From NCBI GenBank assembly GCA_947452785.1, contig CANGDZ010000003.1, positions 1 to 64,000 of the forward strand: a DNA stretch of 64,000 bases. The letters are read 5' to 3'. A model generated the notes under the pieces. It was not told where the DNA came from, did no database searches, and was given only the letters and a program-made list of their open reading frames with translations. The DNA comes from Comamonadaceae bacterium. Lineage in GTDB: Bacteria > Pseudomonadota > Gammaproteobacteria > Burkholderiales > Burkholderiaceae_C. The translations under genes were made by a program, and so were the position numbers. Within the stretch, counting starts at the first letter, position 1. The number at the start of each line of letters is the position of its first letter. Shown here piece by piece: positions 48,596 through 59,599 of the stretch.

Positions 48596-48668
48596 TATGA
48601 TGAGCCACTTCCTGCTTCTCCATTTCGCATGTCGCTTCGCATGAGTTGCCGCAACCTCGGCCCCAACG

Positions 48669-49454
48669 ATGAACCACACCGCCTCCTCCGCTGAGCTCCA
48701 TTCCAGCCCGTCAGATGCATTGGCACCGACGCCTGCTTTCAGCCCGCTGTACCAGCAAATCAAAGGTCTGATTCTGCAAGGGCTGCAATCGGGCGAATGG
48801 AAACCGGGCGAAGTGATTCCCAGTGAAATCGAGTTGGCGGCACGCTTTCGAGTCAGCCAAGGCACGGTGCGCAAGGCCATTGACGAGTTGGCCGGCGACC
48901 ATTTACTGGTGCGCAGACAGGGCAAAGGCACTTTTGTGGCCACCCACGCCGAGCACCATGTGCAATACCGATTCCTGAAATTGCAACCCGACAACGGCGA
49001 CCTGAACAGCGAGGGACCGGCGCAGCGCGAAATCATCGATTGCAAGCGTCTGCGAGCCACCGCCGAAGTGGCCCGCGCCTTAGCGCTGCGTGCCGGCGAT
49101 GCGGTGCTGCAAGTGCGTCGCGTACTTTCGTTTTCAGGTATCCCCACGATTCTCGAAGACCTGTGGTTACCCGGCAGCCCTTTCAAGGGCTTGACCGCCG
49201 ACCTCTTGGCGGACTACCACGGTCCGATGTACGCCTTGTTTGAAACCGACTTTGGCGTGCGCATGGTACGGGCGGACGAGAAAATCCGTGCAGTGCTTCC
49301 CGATGAAACTCAATGCCGGCTGCTGCAGGTCACCTCAGGGACTCCCCTGATGAGCGTTGAGCGTGTGGCCTTCACCTACAACGACACCCCTATGGAACTG
49401 CGCCGGGGCCTGTACCGTACCGACACGCACCACTATCGCAACAAATTGAGCTGA
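48669..49454 (+). CDS. GntR family (HutC/UTRA-type) regulator adjacent to mdh and sdh
   Basis: IPSEIELAARFRVSQGTVRKAIDELAGDHLLVRRQGKGTFVATH. Confidence 0.9.
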   Translation: MNHTASSAELHSSPSDALAPTPAFSPLYQQIKGLILQGLQSGEWKPGEVIPSEIELAARFRVSQGTVRKAIDELAGDHLLVRRQGKGTFVATHAEHHVQYRFLKLQPDNGDLNSEGPAQREIIDCKRLRATAEVARALALRAGDAVLQVRRVLSFSGIPTILEDLWLPGSPFKGLTADLLADYHGPMYALFETDFGVRMVRADEKIRAVLPDETQCRLLQVTSGTPLMSVERVAFTYNDTPMELRRGLYRTDTHHYRNKLS

Positions 49455-49571
49455 TTTTGTTGGTTTTCTAAATTTGAGCTCTTTACTGAAATGCTCACGT
49501 CAGTTTGCTGCGTTGCAATAGAATCCGTTGAATTGTCTCTGGTTACAGCATCGTTACTCACAGGAAAAAAT

Positions 49572-50003
49572 ATGACTGAACTCGCACGCAAGCGGCCTGA
49601 ATTTCGCAATATCAACGCGCTGACCGACCTTCCCTCTTACAGCTTGCCCCCCGCTGGCTGGGTTTCCATCCTGCACCGCATCAGCGGACTTTTGATGTTC
49701 GCCTTGTTGCCTTTCATCATTTGGATGTTCGACAACTCCATCACCTCTGAATTTTCTTACGCCAAATTCACCGCCGTTTTCAACGTCGGTTGCAGCTTTG
49801 TGCCTGGCTGGATGATGAAGTTGGTGGCTCTGGCCTTGATCTGGGCTTATCTGCACCACTTTATTGCCGGCCTGCGTCACCTGTACATGGACGTGAACCA
49901 CGCCGTGAGCAAAGAGTTCGGCAAGTCGTCGGCCTTGGTCACTTTGACTTTGAGCCTGGGCCTGACCGCCGTGCTGGGCGCCAAGCTGTTTGGTCTGTAC
50001 TGA
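49572..50003 (+). CDS. sdhC: Succinate dehydrogenase cytochrome b556 subunit
   Basis: RPEFRNINALTDLPSYSLPPAGWVSILHRISGLLMF; operon order. Confidence 0.92.
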   Translation: MTELARKRPEFRNINALTDLPSYSLPPAGWVSILHRISGLLMFALLPFIIWMFDNSITSEFSYAKFTAVFNVGCSFVPGWMMKLVALALIWAYLHHFIAGLRHLYMDVNHAVSKEFGKSSALVTLTLSLGLTAVLGAKLFGLY

Positions 50004-50025
50004 ATAACAAGAAGGAATTAAACCT

Positions 50026-50394
50026 ATGTCATCCGTCAATTATGGCTCCAAGCGCATCGTCACCGGTGCAGGTTATGGCTTTCGCGACTGGCTGGGCCAG
50101 CGGGTCACAGCGGCATTGATGGCCCTGTTCACAGTCATTTTGTTGGCACGCGTGATCTTCACCTCCGGCCCGATCGGCTACGAAGAATGGGCCGGTATTT
50201 TTGCTTCGCAATGGATGAAAGTGCTGACTTTCACCGTGATCTTGGCTTTGCTCTTTCACGTGTGGGTGGGCGTTCGCGATATCTGGATGGATTACATCAA
50301 GCCCGTCGGTGTCCGTCTGGTCTTGCACATTGCTTCCATGGTTTGGTTGCTCGGCTGTGCGGGCTGGGCCATTCAAGTGCTGTGGCGTCTTTGA
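50026..50394 (+). CDS. sdhD: Succinate dehydrogenase membrane anchor subunit
   Basis: DWLGQRVTAALMALF; HVWVGVRDIWMDYIKP; operon order. Confidence 0.92.
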   Translation: MSSVNYGSKRIVTGAGYGFRDWLGQRVTAALMALFTVILLARVIFTSGPIGYEEWAGIFASQWMKVLTFTVILALLFHVWVGVRDIWMDYIKPVGVRLVLHIASMVWLLGCAGWAIQVLWRL

Positions 50395-50439
50395 TCACAT
50401 CGTCTATCGCATCGTTCCTGTTTCAAATTCATATTCACC

Positions 50440-52239
50440 ATGACATATTCCAAAGACAAGATCGCCAAACGTAAATTTGACGTGGTCATCATCGGCGCTG
50501 GCGGCTCCGGTATGCGCGCTTCCTTGCAACTGGCTCGCGCAGGCCTGAACGTGGCGGTGCTCTCCAAAGTGTTCCCCACCCGTTCACACACCGTGGCGGC
50601 GCAAGGCGGCATCGGCGCTTCGCTCGGCAACATGAACGAAGACAACTGGCACTACCACTTCTATGACACCGTCAAAGGCTCCGACTGGCTCGGCGACCAA
50701 GACGCAATTGAATTCATGTGCCGCGAAGCTCCTAAAGTCGTGTACGACTTGGAGCACATGGGCATGCCTTTCGACCGCAACCCGGACGGCACGATTTATC
50801 AGCGCCCCTTCGGCGGCCACACCGCCAACTACGGCGAAAAAGCCGTGGAACGCGCTTGCGCAGCCGCTGACCGCACAGGTCACGCCATGCTGCACACCTT
50901 GTACCAGCAAAACGTGGCCGCCAAGACCACCTTCTTTGTGGAATGGATGGCCCTCGACTTGATCCGCGACGCCGACGGCGACGTGGTCGGTGTGACCGCC
51001 CTGGAAATGGAAACCGGCGAGCTGTACACGCTGGAAGCCAAGACCACCATGTTGGCCACGGGCGGCGCGGGCCGAATTTTTGCAGCCTCGACCAACGCCT
51101 TCATCAACACCGGCGACGGCTTGGGCATGGCGGCGCGTGCAGGCCTGGCTTTGGAAGACATGGAGTTCTGGCAATTCCACCCCACTGGCGTGGCCGGTGC
51201 TGGCGTGCTGTTGACCGAAGGCTGCCGCGGCGAAGGCGCGATCTTGCGCAACAGCAACGGCGAGCGCTTCATGGAGCGTTATGCCCCCGCCTACAAAGAC
51301 TTGGCGCCCCGCGACTATGTGTCGCGCTGCATGGACCAAGAGATCAAAGAAGGTCGCGGCTGCGGTCCAAACAAGGACTACATCAACCTCGACATGACCC
51401 ACTTGGGCGCCGACACCATCATGAAGCGTTTGCCTTCGGTGTTCGAAATTGGCCATAACTTTGCCAACGTCGATATCACCAAAGAGCCGATCCCCGTGAT
51501 CCCCACCATCCACTACCAAATGGGCGGCATCCCGACCAACATCAATGGTCAAGTGGTGACGCAAGACGCCAACAACCACAGCGTGGTGGTGAACGGTTTG
51601 TACGCTGTGGGCGAATGCTCTTGCGTCTCGGTGCACGGCGCCAACCGTCTGGGTACCAACTCCTTGCTCGACTTGCTGGTATTTGGCCGCGCAGCGGGCA
51701 ATCACATCGTGGACTTCCACAGCAAAGTCAAAACCCACAAGCCGCTGCCTGAGAACGCAGCCGACCTGTCATTGGAGCGCCTGAACCGCCTGGAAACAGC
51801 AAGCGATGGCGAGTACGCACAAGATGTGGCCAACGACATCCGCGACGCGATGCAGCAGCACGCCAGCGTGTTCCGCACCCAAGCCATGATGGACGAAGGC
51901 GTAGAGGCCATCGCCAAGTTGCGTGAGCGCGTCAGCCAGATCGGTTTGAAGGACAAATCCAAGGTGTTTAACACCGCGCGCATCGAAGCACTGGAAGTCG
52001 AAAACCTGATCGAAGCCGCACAGGCCACCATCGTCTCAGCCGCTGCCCGAAAAGAAAGCCGCGGCGCACACACCGTAAACGACTACGGCGACACGCCCGA
52101 GCATCCGAACGGTCGTAACGACCAAGACTGGCACAAGCACACCTTGTGGCACAAAGAAGGCAATGCGCTGACTTACAAGCCCGTGCAAATGAAGCCACTG
52201 ACCGTTGAGAGCATCAAGCTCCAGACCCGTACTTTCTGA
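50440..52239 (+). CDS. sdhA: Succinate dehydrogenase flavoprotein subunit
   Basis: VVIIGAGGSGMRASLQLA; RSHTVAAQGGIGASLGN; FHPTGVAGAGVLLTEGCRGEG. Confidence 0.96.
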   Translation: MTYSKDKIAKRKFDVVIIGAGGSGMRASLQLARAGLNVAVLSKVFPTRSHTVAAQGGIGASLGNMNEDNWHYHFYDTVKGSDWLGDQDAIEFMCREAPKVVYDLEHMGMPFDRNPDGTIYQRPFGGHTANYGEKAVERACAAADRTGHAMLHTLYQQNVAAKTTFFVEWMALDLIRDADGDVVGVTALEMETGELYTLEAKTTMLATGGAGRIFAASTNAFINTGDGLGMAARAGLALEDMEFWQFHPTGVAGAGVLLTEGCRGEGAILRNSNGERFMERYAPAYKDLAPRDYVSRCMDQEIKEGRGCGPNKDYINLDMTHLGADTIMKRLPSVFEIGHNFANVDITKEPIPVIPTIHYQMGGIPTNINGQVVTQDANNHSVVVNGLYAVGECSCVSVHGANRLGTNSLLDLLVFGRAAGNHIVDFHSKVKTHKPLPENAADLSLERLNRLETASDGEYAQDVANDIRDAMQQHASVFRTQAMMDEGVEAIAKLRERVSQIGLKDKSKVFNTARIEALEVENLIEAAQATIVSAAARKESRGAHTVNDYGDTPEHPNGRNDQDWHKHTLWHKEGNALTYKPVQMKPLTVESIKLQTRTF

Positions 52240-52252
52240 TCAGGCCAACACC

Positions 52253-52957
52253 ATGACAAAACGCACGTTCCAAATCTACCGCTACAACCCCGACGTTGAC
52301 ACCAAGCCTTACATGCAGACCATCGAGGTCGAATTGGACGGTCATGAGCGCATGCTCTTGGACGCTTTGATGAAACTCAAAGCCGTGGACCCCACCATCT
52401 CGTTCCGCCGCTCATGCCGCGAAGGCGTGTGCGGTTCAGACGCCATGAACATCAACGGCAAAAACGGTCTGGCCTGTTTGACCAATATGAACACGCTCAA
52501 GGGCACCATCGTGCTCAAGCCCCTGCCCGGCCTGCCGGTGGTGCGCGACGTGATTGTGGACATGACCCAGTTCTTCAAGCAATACCACTCGATCAAGCCT
52601 TACTTGGTCAACGACAGCCAACCGCCTGAAAAAGAGCGCTTGCAGTCGCCAGAAGAGCGCGACGAGTTGAACGGCCTGTACGAGTGCATCTTGTGCGCCA
52701 GCTGCTCCACCAGCTGCCCTTCTTTCTGGTGGAATCCCGACAAGTTCGTCGGCCCCGCCGGCCTGCTGCAAGCCTACCGCTTCATTGCCGACAGCCGCGA
52801 CCAAGACACCGCCGGCCGTTTGGATAACTTGGAAGATCCGTACCGCCTGTTCCGCTGCCACACCATCATGAACTGTGTCGATGTCTGCCCCAAGGGTTTG
52901 AACCCCACAAAAGCCATCGGCAAGATCAAAGAAATGATGGTTCGTCGCGCTGTCTGA
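52253..52957 (+). CDS. sdhB: Succinate dehydrogenase iron-sulfur subunit
   Basis: SFRRSCREGVCGSDAMNINGKNGLAC; CILCASCSTSCPSFWWN. Confidence 0.96.
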   Translation: MTKRTFQIYRYNPDVDTKPYMQTIEVELDGHERMLLDALMKLKAVDPTISFRRSCREGVCGSDAMNINGKNGLACLTNMNTLKGTIVLKPLPGLPVVRDVIVDMTQFFKQYHSIKPYLVNDSQPPEKERLQSPEERDELNGLYECILCASCSTSCPSFWWNPDKFVGPAGLLQAYRFIADSRDQDTAGRLDNLEDPYRLFRCHTIMNCVDVCPKGLNPTKAIGKIKEMMVRRAV

Positions 52958-52967
52958 GTTACTCACA

Positions 52968-53279
52968 GTGCTCGATTCACCCTACATCGTTGGCGACGCC
53001 CAACTCGACGGTCTGGATGCCCAGAGCCCGTTGAGCGAGCGCGCCCTGAGCAAGCTGCGCTGGCGCACCCGCCGCGGCCTGCTTGAAAACGATTTGTTCA
53101 TCGAGCGTTTTTTTTCACGGCATGAATCTGGCTTAACGGTTGGGAATGCGCGTGGCATGTATGTCTTGATGGATCTGGCCGATAACGATTTGATGGATTT
53201 GTTTCTCCAGCGCAAACCCTTGTCGCCCGAGATCGCCACACCTGAAGTGCGTGAAGTATTGGACATGCTGTTGGCCTGA
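52968..53279 (+). CDS. sdhE: FAD assembly factor SdhE
   Basis: RWRTRRGLLENDLFIERFF; GTG start; follows sdhB. Confidence 0.85.
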   Translation: MLDSPYIVGDAQLDGLDAQSPLSERALSKLRWRTRRGLLENDLFIERFFSRHESGLTVGNARGMYVLMDLADNDLMDLFLQRKPLSPEIATPEVREVLDMLLA

Positions 53280-53322
53280 CGGGCTGGCCGCATTTTGAAA
53301 ACTATTTTTGAGGAAATTAATC

Positions 53323-54627
<1,305 letters not shown>

Positions 54628-54673
54628 GCTGCTCAGCCGTCTTGCAGGTGACTGGAAACAGTCACCCAGCCCG

Positions 54674-54710
54674 AAAAGCCCGCCAAGGTTCACCTTTTGC
54701 GGGCTTTTTT
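54674..54710 (+). terminator. Intrinsic terminator after gltA
   Basis: AAAAGCCCGC...GCGGGCTTTTTT. Confidence 0.8.
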
Positions 54711-54731
54711 GCGTTCAAGAACGCATAAAAT
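54710..54731 (+). promoter_or_regulatory. Candidate leuC operator TGCGTTC-AA-GAACGCA abutting TAAAAT
   Basis: Perfect 7-bp arms (54710-54725), -10-like TAAAAT (54726-54731), 25 bp upstream of leuC ATG. Confidence 0.5.
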
Positions 54732-54755
54732 GCGGGGTTGCTTCGAAGGAAAACC

Positions 54756-56177
54756 ATGGCCCGCACGCTGTATGACAAGATTTGGGACGAGCATGTCGTC
54801 CACACCGAAGAAGACGGCACGGCCGTGCTGTACATCGACCGTCACCTCGTTCATGAAGTGACCAGCCCGCAAGCTTTTGAAGGCTTGCGCCAAGCCGGCC
54901 GCAAGGTCTGGCGCGTTAGCTCCATCGTAGCCACGGCCGATCACAACACACCTACCACCGGCTGGGAATTGGGCTACGATGGCATCACCGACCCGATCAG
55001 CAAAGAACAAATCACCACGCTGAACAGCAACATGGCCGAGTTCGGCTCTGCGGCGTTCTTTCCGTTCATGTCCAAGCGCCAAGGCATCGTGCATGTGATT
55101 GGCCCTGAAAACGGCGCCACCCTGCCCGGCATGACCGTGGTTTGCGGCGACTCCCACACCTCCACCCATGGCGCTTTTGGTGCATTGGCGCACGGTATTG
55201 GGACCAGCGAGGTGGAACACGTGATGGCCACCCAGACCCTGCTGGCCAAAAAAGCCAAGAACATGCTGATCAAAGTGGACGGTCAGGCGGCCAAGGGCGT
55301 GACGGCCAAAGACATCGTGCTGGCCATCATCGGCAAAATCGGCACCGCTGGCGGCACCGGTTACACCATTGAATTTGGCGGCGCCGCGATCCGCGCCCTC
55401 TCCATGGAAGGCCGCATGACCTTGTGCAACATGGCCATCGAAGGCGGTGCACGCGCCGGCTTGGTGGCGGTGGACGAAAAAACCATCGACTACGTCAAAG
55501 GTCGCTTGCTCTCGCCCACCGGTGTGGAGTGGGATCACGCCGTAGCCTATTGGAAAACCTTGCAGTCGGATGCCGGCGCGCATTTTGATGCGCTGGTGGA
55601 ACTCGACGCCAGTGCCATCCTGCCGCAAGTGACCTGGGGCACCTCGCCCGAAATGGTGCTGGGCATCGACGGCCTGGTGCCTGACCCTGACAAAGAAAAA
55701 GACGCCAATAAGCGCAGCGCCATCGAACGCGCCCTGACCTATATGGACCTGCAGCCTGGCAAGGCGCTGAACGACTTGTTTGTAGACAAGGTCTTCATCG
55801 GCTCTTGCACCAACAGCCGCATCGAAGACATGCGCGAAGCTGCCGCCGTGGTGAAAAAGCTCGGCCAAAAAGTGGCCAAGAACATCAAGCTTGCCATGGT
55901 CGTGCCGGGCTCGGGTTTGGTGAAAGAACAGGCCGAACGCGAAGGCCTGCATGAGATCTTCAAGGCCGCAGGCTTTGAGTGGCGCGAACCCGGTTGCTCC
56001 ATGTGCCTGGCCATGAACGCCGACCGCTTAGAACCCGGCGAACGTTGCGCGTCTACGAGCAACCGCAACTTTGAAGGCCGTCAAGGCGCCGGCGGCCGCA
56101 CACACTTGGTCAGCCCCGCAATGGCTGCCGCTGCGGCCATCCACGGCCACTTTGTCGACGTGCGCAAATTCGCCTGA
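54756..56177 (+). CDS. leuC: 3-isopropylmalate dehydratase large subunit
   Basis: [56 protein letters not shown]. Confidence 0.96.
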   Translation: MARTLYDKIWDEHVVHTEEDGTAVLYIDRHLVHEVTSPQAFEGLRQAGRKVWRVSSIVATADHNTPTTGWELGYDGITDPISKEQITTLNSNMAEFGSAAFFPFMSKRQGIVHVIGPENGATLPGMTVVCGDSHTSTHGAFGALAHGIGTSEVEHVMATQTLLAKKAKNMLIKVDGQAAKGVTAKDIVLAIIGKIGTAGGTGYTIEFGGAAIRALSMEGRMTLCNMAIEGGARAGLVAVDEKTIDYVKGRLLSPTGVEWDHAVAYWKTLQSDAGAHFDALVELDASAILPQVTWGTSPEMVLGIDGLVPDPDKEKDANKRSAIERALTYMDLQPGKALNDLFVDKVFIGSCTNSRIEDMREAAAVVKKLGQKVAKNIKLAMVVPGSGLVKEQAEREGLHEIFKAAGFEWREPGCSMCLAMNADRLEPGERCASTSNRNFEGRQGAGGRTHLVSPAMAAAAAIHGHFVDVRKFA

Positions 56178-56191
56178 TCGGATCACACACC

Positions 56192-56845
56192 ATGCAAAAA
56201 TTCAACGTACACAAAGGCCTCGTGGCCCCGATGGACCGCGAGAACGTAGACACCGACGCCATCATCCCCAAACAATTTCTCAAGTCGATTCGCAAAACCG
56301 GCTTTGGTCAAAATTTGTTTGACGAATGGCGTTACTTGGACCACGGCGAACCCGGCCAAGACCCGGCCAGCCGCAAGCCCAACCCCGACTTCGTGCTGAA
56401 CCAGCCGCGCTACCAGGGCGCCTCGGTGCTGCTGGCACGCAAAAACTTTGGTTGCGGTTCATCCCGTGAACACGCGCCTTGGGCGATTGACCAATATGGC
56501 TTTCGCTGCGTGATCGCACCCAGCTTTGCCGACATCTTTTTCAACAACTGCTTTAAAAACGGTCTGCTGCCCATCGTGCTGCCCGAAGCCACCGTGGCCA
56601 AGTTGTTTGATGAAGTCTTGGCCTTCCCCGGCTACCAACTTACCATCGACCTGGAACGCCAAGTCATCTTGCGCGCCCAAGGTGAAGAGATTCCTTTTGA
56701 CGTCCAAGCCTTTCGCAAGTACTGCCTGATCAATGGCTTTGACGACATTGGCCTGACCCTGCGCCATGCCGACAAAATCAAGGCCTACGAAGCTGAGCGC
56801 TTGGCCACCAAGCCCTGGCTGGCCCACACCGCCACCACGGCTTAA
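56192..56845 (+). CDS. leuD: 3-isopropylmalate dehydratase small subunit
   Basis: [35 protein letters not shown]. Confidence 0.96.
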   Translation: MQKFNVHKGLVAPMDRENVDTDAIIPKQFLKSIRKTGFGQNLFDEWRYLDHGEPGQDPASRKPNPDFVLNQPRYQGASVLLARKNFGCGSSREHAPWAIDQYGFRCVIAPSFADIFFNNCFKNGLLPIVLPEATVAKLFDEVLAFPGYQLTIDLERQVILRAQGEEIPFDVQAFRKYCLINGFDDIGLTLRHADKIKAYEAERLATKPWLAHTATTA

Positions 56846-56871
56846 ACATCCAACACCTTCTGGAACTTTCT

Positions 56872-57957
56872 ATGAAAATCGCAGTCCTCCCCGGTGATGG
56901 CATCGGCACCGAAATCGTCGCTGAAGCCGTCAAAGTCCTGAACGTTCTGGACTTGAAATTTGAAATGGAAACCGCCCTGGTGGGCGGTGCGGCTTATGAC
57001 GCGTTTGGCCACCCGCTGCCCGAAGCCACGCTCAAGCTGGCCATGCAGTCGGACGCCGTGCTGTTTGGTGCAGTGGGCGACTGGAAGTACGACACGCTGG
57101 ACCGCCCCCTGCGCCCCGAGCAAGCCATTTTGGGCTTGCGCAAAAACATGGGCCTGTTTGCCAACTTCCGCCCTGCCATTTGCTACGAGCAATTGGTGGA
57201 CGCCTCCAGTCTCAAGCCCGAGCTGATTTCGGGCTTGGATATTTTGATCATCCGCGAGTTGACCGGTGACATTTACTTTGGTCAGCCGCGTGGCCGACGC
57301 ATCGCCACCGACGGTCACTTTCCCGGTGCCGAAGAAGCCTTTGACACCATGCGCTACTCCAAGCCCGAGATCGAGCGCATCGCGCATGTGGCTTTCCAAG
57401 CCGCGCGCAAGCGCAAAGCCGCGGGCAAAGAAGGCCGCGTCACCAGCGTGGACAAAGCCAACGTGCTGGAGACCTTCCAGTTCTGGAAAGACGTGGTCAC
57501 CGAAGTCGGCAAAGAGTACCCGGACATTGCGCTGGACCACATGTACGTGGACAACGCCGCCATGCAACTGGTAAAAGAGCCCAAGCGTTTTGACGTGGTG
57601 GTGACGGGCAATATGTTTGGCGACATCCTGTCCGACGAAGCCTCCATGCTCACCGGCTCGATCGGCATGCTGCCTTCGGCCAGCCTGAACACGAAAAACC
57701 AGGGTCTGTACGAACCCAGCCATGGCAGCGCGCCAGACATCGCCGGCAAAGGCATTGCCAATCCGCTGGCCACTATTTTGTCGGCCGCCATGATGCTGCG
57801 ATTCAGCTTGAACCAAGAAGCCTCGGCCCAGCGCATTGAAGCTGCGGTGCAAGCCGTGCTGCAGCAGGGCCTGCGCACCAGCGACATTTACAGTGCAGGC
57901 ACAACCAAAGTCAGCACCGCGCAAATGGGTGACGCGGTGGTCAAAGCCTTGGGCTAA
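56872..57957 (+). CDS. leuB: 3-isopropylmalate dehydrogenase
   Basis: [62 protein letters not shown]. Confidence 0.96.
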   Translation: MKIAVLPGDGIGTEIVAEAVKVLNVLDLKFEMETALVGGAAYDAFGHPLPEATLKLAMQSDAVLFGAVGDWKYDTLDRPLRPEQAILGLRKNMGLFANFRPAICYEQLVDASSLKPELISGLDILIIRELTGDIYFGQPRGRRIATDGHFPGAEEAFDTMRYSKPEIERIAHVAFQAARKRKAAGKEGRVTSVDKANVLETFQFWKDVVTEVGKEYPDIALDHMYVDNAAMQLVKEPKRFDVVVTGNMFGDILSDEASMLTGSIGMLPSASLNTKNQGLYEPSHGSAPDIAGKGIANPLATILSAAMMLRFSLNQEASAQRIEAAVQAVLQQGLRTSDIYSAGTTKVSTAQMGDAVVKALG

Positions 57958-58033
57958 GCCGGCTGCTGCTACAAAACAAAGCTCATCCTATGGTCACATG
58001 GGATGGGCTTTTGACTTTAACCAAGTCAGCTTT

Positions 58034-58519
58034 TTAATCGGCCACAGCGGTGGGCACAGGCTGGCCATTCTCCAAATTGATGCCAAAGTAACAAGGGTTG
58101 TTATTGGGTAGACAGCGCCCGGTTTGCGATTGACTGTTGCCGCGAGCCTCGGCCGCTTGCAAACAACGCCGGCCTTGGCAATCGGCACCACTGCTGCAAG
58201 TCTTGTTGGCATCCGCATAAGGCTGCACGCAGGCCAGCGTACCCATCATGCACACGCGCTGCCAATTACCGCCGCTGGCCTGGCATTGCGCAGGCGTTCC
58301 CTTGGCGCAATAGCCGTCCGTCAACTTGAAATTGCTCTTGTCCCATGTGCCACCCCCGGCAGCGCAACGCGCTTCCTCGGTCGTGGGCAACTGAGCAAGG
58401 GGCGGTGTCACCTCGACTTTGGACACTGCACATGCCGTCAACGCCCCTGCCACAACGAGCAGCATGAGCACAATGCCCGGTGCAGAAATCAACCGTCGAA
58501 TCCATAAGCTGATATGCAT
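58034..58519 (-). CDS. Cysteine-rich putative lipoprotein
   Basis: Lipobox LTAC; two CxxxGGxW repeats; many Cys. Confidence 0.6.
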   Translation of the reverse strand: MHISLWIRRLISAPGIVLMLLVVAGALTACAVSKVEVTPPLAQLPTTEEARCAAGGGTWDKSNFKLTDGYCAKGTPAQCQASGGNWQRVCMMGTLACVQPYADANKTCSSGADCQGRRCLQAAEARGNSQSQTGRCLPNNNPCYFGINLENGQPVPTAVAD

Positions 58520-58547
58520 TTTTTCTCCCAGAATTCCTACTGAAAAA

Positions 58548-58869
58548 TCAGGTGGCAAAGACTTCTTGCAAAGTCATCAGGATTTTTTGCTGCATCGTGC
58601 CAGAAACTGCGCCCAGTTTTTTGACAAATCGCGCCTTGTCTACCGTGCGCAGTTGATCCAGCAAAATGCGCCCTTTGGTTGCCTGGAAGGTCAATTGAGG
58701 ACGAAACGGCGCATCGAACCCTTTTGAAGTCATGGGCGCCACGATCACAGTGCGCAAGTGTTCGTTCATTTCCGAGGGGGAAACGACCACACAAGGGCGA
58801 ATTTTTTTGAATCTCACTGCCAATCGTCGGATCCAAGTTGATCAACCACACCTCGCCGCGCTTTACCAC
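58548..58869 (-). pseudogene. MazF/PemK-family toxin disrupted by frameshift at an A7 tract (58802-58808)
   Basis: N-part MVKRGEVWLINLDPTIGSEIQK (frame a) and C-part KIRPCVVVSPSEMNEHLRTVIVAPMTSKGFDAP (frame b); dropping one A restores the frame. Confidence 0.8.
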
Positions 58870-59111
58870 TGCCAATCCTCTTCATCGACCAAAGCGTGCT
58901 CACCCAACACCTGCTTGTCGTCCACCGCCGCCGCAATGGTCTGCGCCGCTGCCGCCCAGCCCTCACGCGCCCGGGGCCGTGGCTTGCTGAGAACGAGCGT
59001 GCCGTCCTTGACTTCAATGTCAGCCTCATCGTGCAAGCCGGCTTGCGCCAGCAAAGGTTTGGGAATAATGACACCCCGGGAATTCCCAAAGGGTCGAATG
59101 GTCACGTGCAT
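58863..59111 (-). CDS. MazE/AbrB-family antitoxin
   Basis: MHVTIRPFGNSRGVIIPKPLLAQAGLHDEADIEVKDGTLVLSKP. Confidence 0.85.
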   Translation of the reverse strand: MHVTIRPFGNSRGVIIPKPLLAQAGLHDEADIEVKDGTLVLSKPRPRAREGWAAAAQTIAAAVDDKQVLGEHALVDEEDWQW

Positions 59112-59405
59112 AGACAGCCTCATTGAATGACATGGAATCACTCTACATTGGAATAACACTGGTCAAGAAAAATTGAGCCCCAGTCAAGGCTGAATATGTT
59201 CGAACGAACAGCATGTCCGAATCGACTTTGCAAATCGAGGTGCAAGTCAAACAACAGCAGCAGGCATAAAGAATACTTTTGAATTTAATTTACTATAACC
59301 TGAGGCAGTGCAGGAATAATTTTTCATAGCCATTCCGAAATCATTTTGGGCCTCGCGCCCCTCTGTCAGCCACTCCCAAGATGGCTTCCGTTACAATCAA
59401 TTCCC

Positions 59406-59507
59406 ATGTTTCACGCCCACTCGTTCTGTCTGAACTTTGCTGCTGCCCCTCGGTTGGTGGTCGGTGCGCGTGCATTCTCCCCAAAAACCACGACCATTAA
59501 GGGCTGA
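59406..59507 (+). CDS. Candidate asd leader peptide, 33 aa
   Basis: ATG TTT CAC ... AAA ACC ACG ACC ATT AAG GGC TGA = MFHAHSFCLNFAAAPRLVVGARAFSPKTTTIKG*; followed by terminator and asd. Confidence 0.55.
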   Translation: MFHAHSFCLNFAAAPRLVVGARAFSPKTTTIKG

Positions 59508-59553
59508 ACGGCTCCGGTATCGTCGTGCGCCCTCCCGGCCAGACGAGCCGGGC

Positions 59554-59580
59554 AAACAGTCTGGTCTGACACTGTTTTTT
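59554..59580 (+). terminator. Attenuator-type terminator upstream of asd
   Basis: AAACAGT-ctggtctgac-ACTGTTTTTT; asd ATG at 59600. Confidence 0.7.
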
Positions 59581-59599
59581 AATTTGAAAGGGCGTTGAA

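Noticed and set aside
50584-51738. 384-aa minus-strand ORF opposite sdhA
   Set aside because: Shadow ORF overlapping an unambiguous sdhA.
54690-55952. 420-aa minus-strand ORF opposite leuC
   Set aside because: Antisense to a certain gene; low-complexity His/Gly/Ala-rich translation typical of shadow ORFs in GC-rich coding DNA.
59197-59277. Possible small RNA in the AT-richer mazE-asd intergenic region
   Set aside because: No clear promoter plus terminator pair could be identified apart from the asd leader.
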